A stretch of 64,000 nucleotides of DNA from Roseibium litorale (GTDB lineage: Bacteria; Pseudomonadota; Alphaproteobacteria; Rhizobiales; Stappiaceae). This document shows, piece after piece, positions 1 through 9,208 of this stretch. Location of the stretch: assembly GCF_014842915.1 (NCBI RefSeq), contig NZ_JACYXI010000003.1:248001-312000 (forward strand), given 5' to 3'. The translations under genes were made by a program, and so were the position numbers. The notes below the pieces were generated by a model that made no database searches, was not told the DNA's origin, and worked only from the letters and a program-made list of their open reading frames with translations. The stretch's first letter is position 1. Each line of letters starts with the position of its first letter.

Positions 1-1044
1 GTGGGCAACACGCCCTTGCTGCAGCTGATCCGCGATGCCCGGCATCTGCAAGGCACACGGGTGGTGAACGAGGGAATGGTGGCCGTTCGGAACGCCTTGA
101 TCCAGCGGGATGTGAATGCGGCCCGGGAAGCGGCCCGTGAGCTTGCCTCTGCACTTCTGGGCGGCCCGCGTGCGGAACCGCATCTCCAGGCCATGTTCCA
201 GCAGGAAGTGCGTGAGGTGACAGTCACGATCCTCAAGGAAATCAATGGCGCTTTGTCGGAAGACGAAAAGAAGCCGAAGAAGGGCGCAAAGGGCGATGAC
301 GAGCCGGATCCGCGCAACGGTCCGCGCCGCGGCCCGGACGGCGGCAACCCGGGGGCAGGCGCTGCCAATGGCAGCGGTGGCAATGGTGGCCTGAATGGCG
401 GGGCACAGCAGCCTCCGGTCACCGGCTATGACCGGACCACCATGGACCGGATGGAGCGTCAGATGCGCGAGCGCTCCCAGGAGGAGCGGCGCGGGAATGA
501 GGACGTCGCAACCTATGCGGCCTCTGAAATCAAGGCGATCACCCAGCTGATCATCGCCAGCCAGATGCAGGCAGCCCAGCAGAGGGCAGAGGCCTTGTCG
601 AAGAAGCTTCAGTCCTCAAACGGGGAAGCTCCTCCCATGTCGAGGGACGAGATCCTGCGGCTTGCCTATGGCAAGGCCAAGCCGAAGACGGCCGCCGGCG
701 GGAATGGGGAAAACGGCAAAGCCGCGAAGGGTGACAGCGACACAGAGGAGGTTACGGCCCAGCTGATCAAGGTCGTGAACTGGGGCAATTTCTGCGATGT
801 CTATGAGATCGACCCGGAAGAGATCGAGGAAATCAAGAAGGTTGCCCGCAAGGCTGTGAAGGACACGGATCAGGCCAAGATGGCCTGCAAGGAAATCTTG
901 GCCCGCCGCAATGCCAAGGCCAAGGTCAAGATCAAGAATGGCCGCTATCTGGCCGAGGCGATTGTCCACGCCATGCGGATGAAGCAAGAGAAGCGGACCC
1001 TGCGCAAGCCTTTGAAGATGTCGGATATTCCGGATGAGGATTGA
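1..1044 (+). CDS. hypothetical protein with Gly/Asn-rich linker (5' end possibly cut)
   Basis: I do not recognise this 347-residue protein. The reading frame is open from the first base and begins with GTG, so the true start may lie outside the window. Residues ~1-85 look helical. Residues ~90-145 form a low-complexity linker that is first Lys/Asp-rich and then very rich in Gly, Asn and Pro. Residues ~150-205 are a charged, Gln-rich helix with coiled-coil character, and the C-terminal ~100 residues are basic and helical (repeated KAK/KVK pattern). There is no signal peptide or membrane segment. Tandem hairpins follow the stop, so it probably ends its transcript. Two helical blocks joined by a disordered linker could fit a scaffold or phage/island-type protein, but nothing identifies a function. 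Confidence 0.6.
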   Translation: MGNTPLLQLIRDARHLQGTRVVNEGMVAVRNALIQRDVNAAREAARELASALLGGPRAEPHLQAMFQQEVREVTVTILKEINGALSEDEKKPKKGAKGDDEPDPRNGPRRGPDGGNPGAGAANGSGGNGGLNGGAQQPPVTGYDRTTMDRMERQMRERSQEERRGNEDVATYAASEIKAITQLIIASQMQAAQQRAEALSKKLQSSNGEAPPMSRDEILRLAYGKAKPKTAAGGNGENGKAAKGDSDTEEVTAQLIKVVNWGNFCDVYEIDPEEIEEIKKVARKAVKDTDQAKMACKEILARRNAKAKVKIKNGRYLAEAIVHAMRMKQEKRTLRKPLKMSDIPDED

Positions 1045-1065
1045 TCCCTCCTGACCTGAAGGAAT

Positions 1066-1119
1066 GCAGCCGGGCGGACACCGCCCGGCTGCACAGCCCC
1101 TGCATATGTCTGCAGGGGC
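1066..1119 (+). terminator. tandem hairpins after the first gene
   Basis: There are two adjacent perfect stems. GCAGCCGGGCGG (1066-1077) pairs with CCGCCCGGCTGC (1081-1092) across a 3-nt loop. GCCCCTGCA (1096-1104) pairs with TGCAGGGGC (1111-1119). No T-run follows, so this is either a Rho-assisted end or a 3' stabiliser rather than a classical intrinsic terminator. Confidence 0.45.
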
Positions 1120-1314
1120 AACTGAATTCATTCATCAGAGAGACAAAATAACGGTTTCTGACATTGATCTGTCTTGACCTTGGTGCGACAGTCGGCCCCG
1201 GTTCCTGAAGGATGCTGGACATGCTTGCCTAACGGTCCTATCAGAGCCTTTTCTAGCCCCGGTCCGGATCACACGGTCCATCTGCTGAGGGCCGGTCATT
1301 ATTGAAGCGATGTT

Positions 1315-2508
1315 ATGAACCGGAATGATATGACCCAGGGCGATGCTCCCAAAGCGGCCCGCTGGCTCGGACCGACACACGCCAACCGTTCAGCGCTGAT
1401 TGCACCCGTTTCTGCGGCCCGGTGGCTGCTGCTTCTGGTGGTGATCGCGGCGATCTACTTCTTTCACGGCTTCATCGTTCCGGTTCTGGCGGCGCTGGTG
1501 ATCGGCTTTGCCAGCTGGCCGCTCTACCGCAGGCTTCTGGACCAGGCCGGGCACAACACCACGCTTGGGGCGACCATAGCTCTGCTGGCGATTATCGGAT
1601 TTCTCATTATCCCGATCTCGATCGCCATCGCCTATACGGTGGACGAGTTGCGGCAATGGATTGGCTGGGCCATAGAGGTCAACAGGATCGGTGCGCCGGC
1701 GCCCGAGTGGATCGCCCGGCTCCCGGGCGCAGGCGACTGGCTGGCGACCAAGTGGCGCGAGCATATTGGCTCTCCGGGCGACATTGCCGAACTGGTACGA
1801 ATCGTCAGCGGGGCCAATATCGGCAACATCTATAGGGCGCTGATTGCAGCCGGGGACGGGGCCTTTCATCTTGTTCTGACCCTGCTGTTCATGCTGATCG
1901 CGTTGTTCTTCGTCTACCGGGACGGGGAGAAATTTGTCCGCCAGCTCGACCTTCTGGGCGAGCGCATCCTGCCGGCCCGCTGGGAGCGGATTTCCCGTGT
2001 GGTGCCCGCAACCATCAGCTCGACGGTCACTGGCATGACTCTCATCGCCATCGGTGAAGGCATCGTTCTGGGCGTCGCCTATTGGCTTGCGGGGGTCCCG
2101 TCCCCGGTCACGCTCGGCGTTCTGACCGGTATGATGGCGTTGATCCCCGGTGGGGCGCCCTTGTCTTTCACTTTGGTCTCGATCTATCTGGCTGCCAGCG
2201 GCTCCTATATCCAGGGCGGCGCCCTATTCGCCTGGGGCACGATCGAGCTCTTCATTGTCGACAAGACCATCCGCCCGCGCCTCGTCGGTGGTCCGATCAA
2301 GCTGCCATTCCTGCCGACGTTCTTCGGTCTGGTCGGCGGCGTGAAGACCCTCGGTTTCCTGGGGCTGTTTATCGGCCCCGTGCTGATGGCCATCCTAGTG
2401 TCGATCTGGCGCGAATGGGTGCGCGAAGTCGCCTTGACCACGCCGGACGCCCCCTTGCAGGTGGAAGCGGACGGCACGATGGTGGACCCTGCTGCCGGTC
2501 ACGGCTGA
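1315..2508 (+). CDS. AI-2E family transporter (PerM/YdiK-like permease)
   Basis: This is a polytopic inner-membrane protein of 397 residues with about eight hydrophobic segments. They are arranged as in the AI-2E exporter-like family: two helices early (residues ~38-60 and ~75-100), a soluble stretch (~105-175), then a helix-rich C-terminal half with Gly-rich turns (GVPSPVTLGVLTGMMALIPG, ~258-277; the family hallmark is a G-x-P...L.PxxG region). Family members export autoinducer-2 (TqsA) or act as Na+/H+ antiporters; the substrate here cannot be told. It stands alone, convergent with the P-type ATPase gene. The start ATG has only a weak ribosome-binding site, and ATG at 1330 is an alternative. 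Confidence 0.85.
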   Translation: MNRNDMTQGDAPKAARWLGPTHANRSALIAPVSAARWLLLLVVIAAIYFFHGFIVPVLAALVIGFASWPLYRRLLDQAGHNTTLGATIALLAIIGFLIIPISIAIAYTVDELRQWIGWAIEVNRIGAPAPEWIARLPGAGDWLATKWREHIGSPGDIAELVRIVSGANIGNIYRALIAAGDGAFHLVLTLLFMLIALFFVYRDGEKFVRQLDLLGERILPARWERISRVVPATISSTVTGMTLIAIGEGIVLGVAYWLAGVPSPVTLGVLTGMMALIPGGAPLSFTLVSIYLAASGSYIQGGALFAWGTIELFIVDKTIRPRLVGGPIKLPFLPTFFGLVGGVKTLGFLGLFIGPVLMAILVSIWREWVREVALTTPDAPLQVEADGTMVDPAAGHG

Positions 2509-2585
2509 GACTGTCAAGCCCCTCAGCCCAATCTTCTTCCTGAAGGGAGAAGGGCAGGCCGGACCGCGGGGCCGGGTGAGGGGGC

Positions 2586-5324
2586 TTACAGGGACGCTGA
2601 AGGCGGCAATCTGGCGGGGTCGGGCATTAACATCAGGAAGACTTGCCCCATAACCAGCGGCACAAAACTCAAGGTTCCTGACAGCAAAAGACCGTTGAGG
2701 CCCGGCCATTCCAGACCAAGGATCTGGCTAAGGCCCGGATGCCAGAGGGCAGCTGCGATCAGGCCCAGGCACAGGGCCAGTGCACCCCAGACATAGGTAT
2801 TCGTCAGCACATCATTGCCGGATAGCCTGCCGCAAGGGCTGCACATGTTGAAGACGTTCCAGAGCTGGGCCAGGGCCAGGGTGAGGAAGGTCACTGTCAC
2901 CGAAGGGCCTGCGGGTAGTTCCAGCCAGAATAGGGCAAGCGTGAAAGCGGCAAGGACTGCGAGCGTGATGGCGCTGCCGAGTATGCCGATCAGGATCCAG
3001 CGCGGCCGGTCGATGATCGGTTCCTTCGGATCGCGCGGTGGCCGCTGCATCACATCCGCACTGCCGCGCCCGAGCCCCAGCGCGAAAGCCGGGAACACAT
3101 CGGTCACCAGATTGAGAAACAGGATCTGCAGCGGCAGCAGAGGCACCGGCAGGCCAATGCCTACGGCAAGGCCAACGATCAGCACTTCGCTGACATTGCA
3201 GGACATGAGATAGACCACAAACTTGCGGATGTTCTCGAAGATGATGCGGCCCTGGCGCATGGCCATCAGGATGGTGGCGAAATTGTCGTCCTGAAGCACG
3301 ATGCTGGCGGCCTCGCGCGCGACCTGGGTGCCCCGCTGCCCCATGGCGATGCCGATATCGGCCTTCTTCAGGGCGGGTGCATCATTGACGCCGTCGCCGG
3401 TCATGGCCACCACATGGCCCGCGTTCTGGAACGCGGAGACAAGGGCATATTTGGTTTCCGGCGCGACCCGGGCAAAGACGTCGGTCCGGGTCAGGAGGGC
3501 CTGATCGCCTGTCCCGCCTTGCGCTGAACCGCTGCCCATGGCCTCGACCTCGCGGCCGGTCATAACCTTGAGCTCGCCAGCGCCTATGCCTGCATCGCGG
3601 GCAATGCGGGCGCCGGTCTGGGGGTGATCGCCAGTGATCATCACGACCCGGACGCCCGCCCTTTGCGCTTCGTGGACTGCCTGCGGAATTCCGGCGCGCA
3701 AAGGATCGAGGAAACAGACGAAGGCGATCAGGGTCAGATCCGCATAAGGGGCAGCGGAGGCGCTGCTTTCCACTTTCGACGCCAGCGCCAGGAGCCGCAG
3801 GCCGGAGCTGGCAGCCTCTGCCTGCCGGGCCCTCCAGATGGCCCGGTGGTCGCTGGTCAGCGGTTTTTCGCCTGCTTCTGTCATCACCCGTGTTGCCACT
3901 GCGAGCACCGCCTCCGGCGCGCCTTTGACCGCATAAAGATAGCGGCCCTCATGCTCATGCACGGTGGCCATCATCTTGCAGCCTGGATCAAAGGCATGGC
4001 GGGCGGCCTGGGGCAGCCGCAGGCCCAGTTCCGGATGGGCAACGCCTGCGGCTTTCGCGGCCTGAAGCAGAGAGATCTCCATTGGATCACCAATGGTGCC
4101 GGGATTTTCCGTGCTGCCCAGATCCGCCGTGTTGCAGAGCGCTCCGGTCTCCAGCGCCTGGATCAGCAGCGCAGTTTCCGCAGGGTTGAGGTCCAGTCCC
4201 CCGCGCAGGAAGCCGGGGCCATTGCCGGTACCGGTTTGAGTGACGGTGATGTCCGTATCAGCCAGAAGGTAGCGGACAACCGACATACGGTTCTCTGTCA
4301 GGGTGCCGGTCTTGTCGGTGAGGATGATCGTGGTGGAACCGAGGGTTTCCACCGCCGACAGGCGGGTGACAAGGGCATGATGGGTGGCCATGCGCCACAT
4401 GCCGCGGGCAAGGCACAGCGTCGCTACCACCGGCAGGCCCTCGGGAATGGCGGCCACCGCAAGGGCAACGCCGGTCTTCAGCATGTCCGCCAGCGGGTGG
4501 CCCCAGAGGACGCCGGCAAGGCTGGTGACGGCGGCCAGCACAAGCGTCAGCCACAGCAGCCGGTGACCGAGACGGTCCAGCCGCTGTTCCAGAGGCGAGG
4601 CCTGCCCGTCTGCTTCCTGTGCCAAGGCACCGATGCGGCCAAGCTCGCTCGCCATGCCCGTGGCAACCGCGATGCCTTCGCCCAGTCCTTGCGTGACGGC
4701 AGTGCCGCTGAAGGCCATGTTGCTGCGTTCGGCGGGACTGGTGTCCGGCTTGAGCGGGTGGATGTCCTTGGCAACGGGCGCGGATTCCCCTGAGAGCAAG
4801 GACTCGTCGCACAGAAGTCCCGAGACGGAAAAGAGCCTGAGGTCGGCGCTGACAACGTCACCCGCCTCCAAGAGGACAATGTCACCGGGCACGATCTCCA
4901 CGGCGCTGATTTCCCGGACCTGCCCGTCCCGGCGGACCCGGGCGCTGACATCGGTGATGCGCAGCAGCGCTTCCATGGAGCGGGCGGCGCGCAGTTCCGT
5001 TACAAAGCCGATAATGCCGTTGATCAGCAGCACCACGCAGATGGCAATGGCGTCGGCCCTGTCCCCGAGCGCCAGGGATAAGACAGCGGCGGCAACCAGA
5101 AGCCAGACGATGATGCTTTTGAACTGATGAACCAGAAGAGCCGTCAGGCTCTGGGGTTTGTGCGCCTTTAGCCGGTTCGGCCCGTGGATCTGAAGCCGCC
5201 TGGCTGCCTCTACCCCGGACAATCCGGTTTCCGCCATCGTCTCCAGCCCTCCGGCCACTGCCGCGGCATCCAGGGTGTAGGCTTGCCCCGTGTCGGCGGA
5301 GCTGTTCCGCAGGGTGTCTCGCAT
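2586..5324 (-). CDS. cation-transporting P-type ATPase, P2A (Ca2+-ATPase-like)
   Basis: This is a complete 912-residue P-type ATPase. In order: an N-terminal cation-ATPase domain (~15-85), an actuator domain with the dephosphorylation motif SGES (~178-181), the M4 motif PEGLP (~294-298), the phosphorylation motif DKTGTLT with Asp337, the nucleotide-binding domain with a KGAPE motif, and the hinge TGDGVNDAP near residue 640. The C-terminal six helices contain the M6 sequence NLVTD, as in SERCA-type pumps. PEGLP plus NLVTD points to the P2A calcium branch rather than heavy-metal (CPx) pumps, and no N-terminal metal-binding CxxC is present. It probably expels Ca2+ (or Mn2+) from the cytoplasm. 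The gene is monocistronic. Confidence 0.9.
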   Translation of the reverse strand: MRDTLRNSSADTGQAYTLDAAAVAGGLETMAETGLSGVEAARRLQIHGPNRLKAHKPQSLTALLVHQFKSIIVWLLVAAAVLSLALGDRADAIAICVVLLINGIIGFVTELRAARSMEALLRITDVSARVRRDGQVREISAVEIVPGDIVLLEAGDVVSADLRLFSVSGLLCDESLLSGESAPVAKDIHPLKPDTSPAERSNMAFSGTAVTQGLGEGIAVATGMASELGRIGALAQEADGQASPLEQRLDRLGHRLLWLTLVLAAVTSLAGVLWGHPLADMLKTGVALAVAAIPEGLPVVATLCLARGMWRMATHHALVTRLSAVETLGSTTIILTDKTGTLTENRMSVVRYLLADTDITVTQTGTGNGPGFLRGGLDLNPAETALLIQALETGALCNTADLGSTENPGTIGDPMEISLLQAAKAAGVAHPELGLRLPQAARHAFDPGCKMMATVHEHEGRYLYAVKGAPEAVLAVATRVMTEAGEKPLTSDHRAIWRARQAEAASSGLRLLALASKVESSASAAPYADLTLIAFVCFLDPLRAGIPQAVHEAQRAGVRVVMITGDHPQTGARIARDAGIGAGELKVMTGREVEAMGSGSAQGGTGDQALLTRTDVFARVAPETKYALVSAFQNAGHVVAMTGDGVNDAPALKKADIGIAMGQRGTQVAREAASIVLQDDNFATILMAMRQGRIIFENIRKFVVYLMSCNVSEVLIVGLAVGIGLPVPLLPLQILFLNLVTDVFPAFALGLGRGSADVMQRPPRDPKEPIIDRPRWILIGILGSAITLAVLAAFTLALFWLELPAGPSVTVTFLTLALAQLWNVFNMCSPCGRLSGNDVLTNTYVWGALALCLGLIAAALWHPGLSQILGLEWPGLNGLLLSGTLSFVPLVMGQVFLMLMPDPARLPPSASL

Positions 5325-5514
5325 TCCAGCTCCCGGTTCCGGGGTCCGCGGTGGCGTCCAAGTCTCCCGTTAGTTTCTGCGGGGAGCAGGCCCCCGCCAA
5401 GTCGGGGTGACTTCGTAGATTTACCGCTTATGCGGGAATAATCTCAACTCTCTTCAGCCAATGCAGGCCATCTGTGGTGCCCGTATGCTGATTGGAGACA
5501 CAGGTGTCGGAGGG

Positions 5515-6738
5515 TCAAACGTCCTGCAGTATCTTTGATGGTACCATCATTCTGTACAGCGCAAGCCCGGCCATGCTCACCAGTGCAATGCTTCCAAGCC
5601 ACAGCCAGCTGCTGGTTCCGCCAGCTTCCGCGACAAGCGGGCCGACGGCTCCACCAAGAGCGCCCCCCAGACCCCAGCTCATGTTGAAGACGGCAAAATA
5701 GGTCGCAACGGCTTGCCCACCCGCGTGGCGTCCGACCAGAATTTCCGAACTGGTCAGAACTGCAATTTCCGCGCAGGAAAACAGCGCAACCAGTACAAGC
5801 AGCTCCAGGAGGCCAGATGCCGGCCCCACCCCGGCAACCGATATCCCGCCGGTGGCGAGGGCCGCGAATATCAGCTTCAACGGTCCGATGGCGCGGATCA
5901 TGGCTGGAACGAGAAACAGCACCAGAAAACCCACCACGCCGTTCACTATCAGCACGGAACTGGCCCAACTGCCATTGCCTCCGCGGGTGGCTGCCTCCAG
6001 AGGGAAAGCGGCGAAGAGCTGTGCGAAAAGCGCCCACCAGGGAACCAGAGCCAAACACAGAAGCAAATAAGGTTTGTCGGCCAGCAAGCTCCCGTAGCTT
6101 GCCGCCACCGATTGTTTGACATGGGTGCGCAGTTCCGGTGCGCGTTCCAAGATTGCCCAAAGTCCCAGGGCAAGAAACAAGATTCCGCTGAGAAGCATCG
6201 GCAAAGCCAGATCGAAAACGGCGAGACCTGCTCCGGCAAGTGGGCCTGCGACACACCCGATGTTCAAACTCTGGGCGTTCAGGACGATGAGGCGTTCGCG
6301 GATCTTTTGTTCCTGAACCCCAATGACACCATAGGCGCCTGCTTCATAGATTGACGTTCCCAACCCAAGGGCGGCAGCAAGAAGATACGTGAACGTCTCA
6401 TCCGCTCCATAGGTTAGCCCCAGAAAACCGGCCCCGCGCAGCAGGAGGCCGAGAACGACAGCGGGCCATAGGCCATATCGATCCGCGAACGGCGCGACGG
6501 CAATCGGCGTAACGCGCGCGGCAAGGAAATAGACTGCGAGCATGAAACCGGTCGAGCTCGCGGACATGGACAGGGCAGTCGTGCAATAGACCGCAAGAAG
6601 TGGCATAGCCATGAAATGAGAGGCGTTCATCATCCCTTGCAGGCTCAACAGCCGCCAGAGAGCGGGGGAGAGAGAGGCAGGTTTTTCCGGTGCCTGGCTG
6701 CCTTCGGCTGCAGCTGAGATGTTTGGCATGTTGCTCAT
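5515..6738 (-). CDS. MFS transporter, probable exporter of the cluster product
   Basis: This is a 407-residue major facilitator with about 12 hydrophobic segments and the usual 6+6 arrangement with a polar middle loop near residues 185-205. Basic residues after helix 2 (PFADRYGLWP) resemble the conserved MFS A-loop. I set the start at the ATG at 6738 rather than 51 bases upstream, because the sequence then begins MSNMPNI and a GGGG-type ribosome-binding site precedes it. It is the last gene of the minus-strand run that begins with the KASIII-like gene, 97 bases after the ATP-grasp gene. Pairing with a peptide-ligase-like enzyme suggests export of the product, much as BacE accompanies the bacilysin ligase. 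The substrate is inferred from context only. Confidence 0.8.
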   Translation of the reverse strand: MSNMPNISAAAEGSQAPEKPASLSPALWRLLSLQGMMNASHFMAMPLLAVYCTTALSMSASSTGFMLAVYFLAARVTPIAVAPFADRYGLWPAVVLGLLLRGAGFLGLTYGADETFTYLLAAALGLGTSIYEAGAYGVIGVQEQKIRERLIVLNAQSLNIGCVAGPLAGAGLAVFDLALPMLLSGILFLALGLWAILERAPELRTHVKQSVAASYGSLLADKPYLLLCLALVPWWALFAQLFAAFPLEAATRGGNGSWASSVLIVNGVVGFLVLFLVPAMIRAIGPLKLIFAALATGGISVAGVGPASGLLELLVLVALFSCAEIAVLTSSEILVGRHAGGQAVATYFAVFNMSWGLGGALGGAVGPLVAEAGGTSSWLWLGSIALVSMAGLALYRMMVPSKILQDV

Positions 6739-6835
6739 GGAAAGCCCCTTTTGTACCAAGTGGTTGGCCGGCTGGAATCCGCCGGCCAAAGCAGAGACGG
6801 TGAGAATGAGGATCGTAGTCTGTGGCTCCAGCAGA

Positions 6836-8164
6836 TCAGGCGGCCTTATCAGCCGTCGTTGCGCTTAGGGCCAAGTCGCACAAGGCTCGTGCTTCTTCGA
6901 CTGTGCTGGCGACTGCCATGAACTCGAAGGTCCCGGTGAGTTCGTAATCGACGTTGAATGGCACAATCCCCGCCTGATCTCCTTTCCGAAGCAGCAACCC
7001 CGCTTTTTCCAATGCGGCCACAAGGTCTCCACGGCGCGTGAAATACCCGTGATTGTAGGTTTTGATATGCTTTCCTGTCAGAACGTCAGATCCGAACAAC
7101 CGGCGTGCCGTTTCAAAGACGTGGCTGCAGCCGCCGCACCTGCCGTTGATTTCATTCAGAAACACCTGGTTTTCGGCAACCAGACCGTCGATGTTGATGT
7201 AGCCGCGGTATCCCATTTGGGAGACGACACTAACGATACGGGCGCTTTCATCGAGAAACCGCATCCGATGCGCTGTGGGATAGGTGCCGGGGATTTCGAA
7301 CCCGACCCAAAGGGGCTTCATGTCCATGGTGCCATCGTTCATCAGCCGGTAGCGCCCGGGCCCCTCGATGAGATATTCGCTGTAAAGGACGTGTTGCGTG
7401 TCCACATAGCGTTCGACCACCGCAGGCTCATCGATACGGCGGATCACCTCGGCACAGAGCTGGTCCGCATCGCTGGCATCACGATAGGAAAAAACGGTCG
7501 AGGAACCGAGCTGCTTGCCAGTGCTGCGCGGCCCGTGAACGATGAAATTGCCGAAACCGCCAGCCTGCCGGTCCATCTTGACGATGAAATCCGCGCCCTG
7601 GCCGACAAAGTGCTTGATGGCCCGGCGCAAGTCGGCAGCGTTGTCGCAAACACGGCCTTCCGGCAGGGCGCTGCCGATTCCCGCAGCGAGCTTGCGGAAC
7701 ACTGTTTTCTGGTTCAGGAGGGTTGCGCGCCCCTCATACAGGAACGGGTCGCGCACCGGCACGCCGATGCGTGATGCGAATTCGGCGGCATAATTGTCGG
7801 CAAAATAGGCCAGAAACGCCTCTGGCCGCCAGTTCGGCGGGCGGTTCTCGATCGCGAGCCGGCAGGTTTCCAGAAAGGCCTGGTCGAACATGACGTCCTG
7901 TCGCAGAAAGGCGACCGGACCGTTGCCGTTTCCCGCGGGCGCAAGGATTTCCAAGTCATTCGGCGAACACGAATTGAGCTCCGCCCAATAGGCGACAATT
8001 TCCGGGTCTGGCGGTGTCGGCACGACCAGCATGTCACCGGGTTCGGCCAGCCACATCATACGCTGATTGCAGAGAATGATCTCAGAGCGTTCTTCCCGGG
8101 TGTAGCCGGAAACATCCCGCACCTGATGCTCATTGTCGACGTTTCCTATAAGAAGCTTAGGCAT
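6836..8164 (-). CDS. ATP-grasp ligase, PGM1-like (pre-ATP-grasp plus PGM1-type C-terminal region)
   Basis: This 442-residue protein has three parts. The N-terminal ~130 residues begin MPKLLIGN and resemble a pre-ATP-grasp domain. Residues ~135-385 form the ATP-grasp fold, with the ATP-binding lysine region IVKMDRQAGGFGNF and the metal-binding NEINGR motif near residue 345. The C-terminal ~60 residues (IVPFNVDYELTGTFEFMAVA) resemble the C-terminal domain of the pheganomycin peptide ligase PGM1. ATP-grasp enzymes of this kind activate a carboxylate as acyl phosphate and join it to an amine. GAGGAA precedes the ATG. It lies between the two transporter genes in the operon. I infer that it makes an amide or dipeptide-like bond; the substrates are unknown, and the PGM1 relationship is from memory of the family. 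Confidence 0.75.
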   Translation of the reverse strand: MPKLLIGNVDNEHQVRDVSGYTREERSEIILCNQRMMWLAEPGDMLVVPTPPDPEIVAYWAELNSCSPNDLEILAPAGNGNGPVAFLRQDVMFDQAFLETCRLAIENRPPNWRPEAFLAYFADNYAAEFASRIGVPVRDPFLYEGRATLLNQKTVFRKLAAGIGSALPEGRVCDNAADLRRAIKHFVGQGADFIVKMDRQAGGFGNFIVHGPRSTGKQLGSSTVFSYRDASDADQLCAEVIRRIDEPAVVERYVDTQHVLYSEYLIEGPGRYRLMNDGTMDMKPLWVGFEIPGTYPTAHRMRFLDESARIVSVVSQMGYRGYINIDGLVAENQVFLNEINGRCGGCSHVFETARRLFGSDVLTGKHIKTYNHGYFTRRGDLVAALEKAGLLLRKGDQAGIVPFNVDYELTGTFEFMAVASTVEEARALCDLALSATTADKAA

Positions 8165-8227
8165 TTCCTCGACCTTTCATATAGTTGGTTTTTATGAAGG
8201 CGGCGATTGATCCGCCTGCCGATGGTG

Positions 8228-9208
8228 TCACAGGTGGGTTTGGGCTGGTGCGGCCGGGCGCATGGGCCGAGTGGCCAGCGCGATGGAGACGAGGACCAGG
8301 CTCATGCCGAGGATTTGCATCGGTGATAGCGTTTCGCCCAAAAACAGCCATGCGAGCGGCGCGGCAACTACCGGCTGGATTAGCAGCACGATGGAGCTGG
8401 AGGTGACATGCAGGGTTCGCAGGGCGGCGGTGACCAGTCCCTGCCCGGCCACCTGGCCGATCAGAACAAGCCCGGCCAGCAACACGACGGTCTGCAGGGT
8501 CTGCGGCAGGATCTGCTGCTGGAAAAGGAGAAGCGGCGCGAGAATGAGCGTGCTGCCCGCCGTTACCCAGACCATGATGTGGCTCGACTGAGCTCCGTTC
8601 TGCTTTAACCGGCGGACCACAACCAGATATCCGCCGTAGAAGAGCCCAGCGAGAAGAGCGATCATGTTGCCAAGAAGGTCGCTGCCATCGCCGAAGGCGG
8701 ACAGGCCGACAATCAGCACGACGCCGCATAAGGCAAGCGGCAGCGCGGACCAGAATGGCTTCGTCGGACGGTCAGATAAGCCGAGAATCCCGAAGATACC
8801 TACGAAGAATGGCGCGCAATTGGTGAAAAGGGTGGCGACCGACGCATTGGTCAGACGAATTGAAATATGCATGGTCAAAAGGTCCGCCACGAACAGGACC
8901 GCCGACAGGCCGTAAAGCCAAAGCGGGGGGCGGCGTCCACCATCAGCTGCGCCCTTGTTATCCGTCCGCCGGGACTGCCAGAGAGAGAAGGCCAGAAATA
9001 GCGGTGCAGAAAATGCCACCCGGTAAAAAGCCGAAACGTCGGCTGAGAGGGGGAGCGCTTTCACGATCAGCGGCGAAATGCCGAGGCAAATGCCGCCAGT
9101 GATGAGCAAGAGATAGGCCTTGGCCACCGGTGAGGTGAGCTGAACTTCGTTGGTGGGTGCAGGGGCGGGGGCGGGCAACGGCCCGGCGCAATCAGCATAG
9201 TTTTTCAT
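8228..9208 (-). CDS. EamA/DMT family transporter
   Basis: This is a 326-residue membrane protein with about ten hydrophobic segments in two EamA repeats (~35-165 and ~180-310). The second repeat ends with PVVAAPLAWLFLGE, the typical end of an EamA domain (PxxAxxxxxxxxGE). The family mostly exports amino acids and small metabolites. The start is the ATG at 9208, so the gene overlaps the stop of the thioesterase gene by 17 bases, which implies translational coupling. It is the second transporter in the cluster, next to the ATP-grasp and MFS genes, and may export an intermediate or toxic product. The substrate is inferred. Confidence 0.82.
   Translation of the reverse strand: MKNYADCAGPLPAPAPAPTNEVQLTSPVAKAYLLLITGGICLGISPLIVKALPLSADVSAFYRVAFSAPLFLAFSLWQSRRTDNKGAADGGRRPPLWLYGLSAVLFVADLLTMHISIRLTNASVATLFTNCAPFFVGIFGILGLSDRPTKPFWSALPLALCGVVLIVGLSAFGDGSDLLGNMIALLAGLFYGGYLVVVRRLKQNGAQSSHIMVWVTAGSTLILAPLLLFQQQILPQTLQTVVLLAGLVLIGQVAGQGLVTAALRTLHVTSSSIVLLIQPVVAAPLAWLFLGETLSPMQILGMSLVLVSIALATRPMRPAAPAQTHL

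Noticed and set aside
3624..4793. 389-residue plus-strand frame inside the P-type ATPase gene
   Set aside because: It lies opposite conserved ATPase motifs and has no protein-like pattern; it is a shadow of codon bias.
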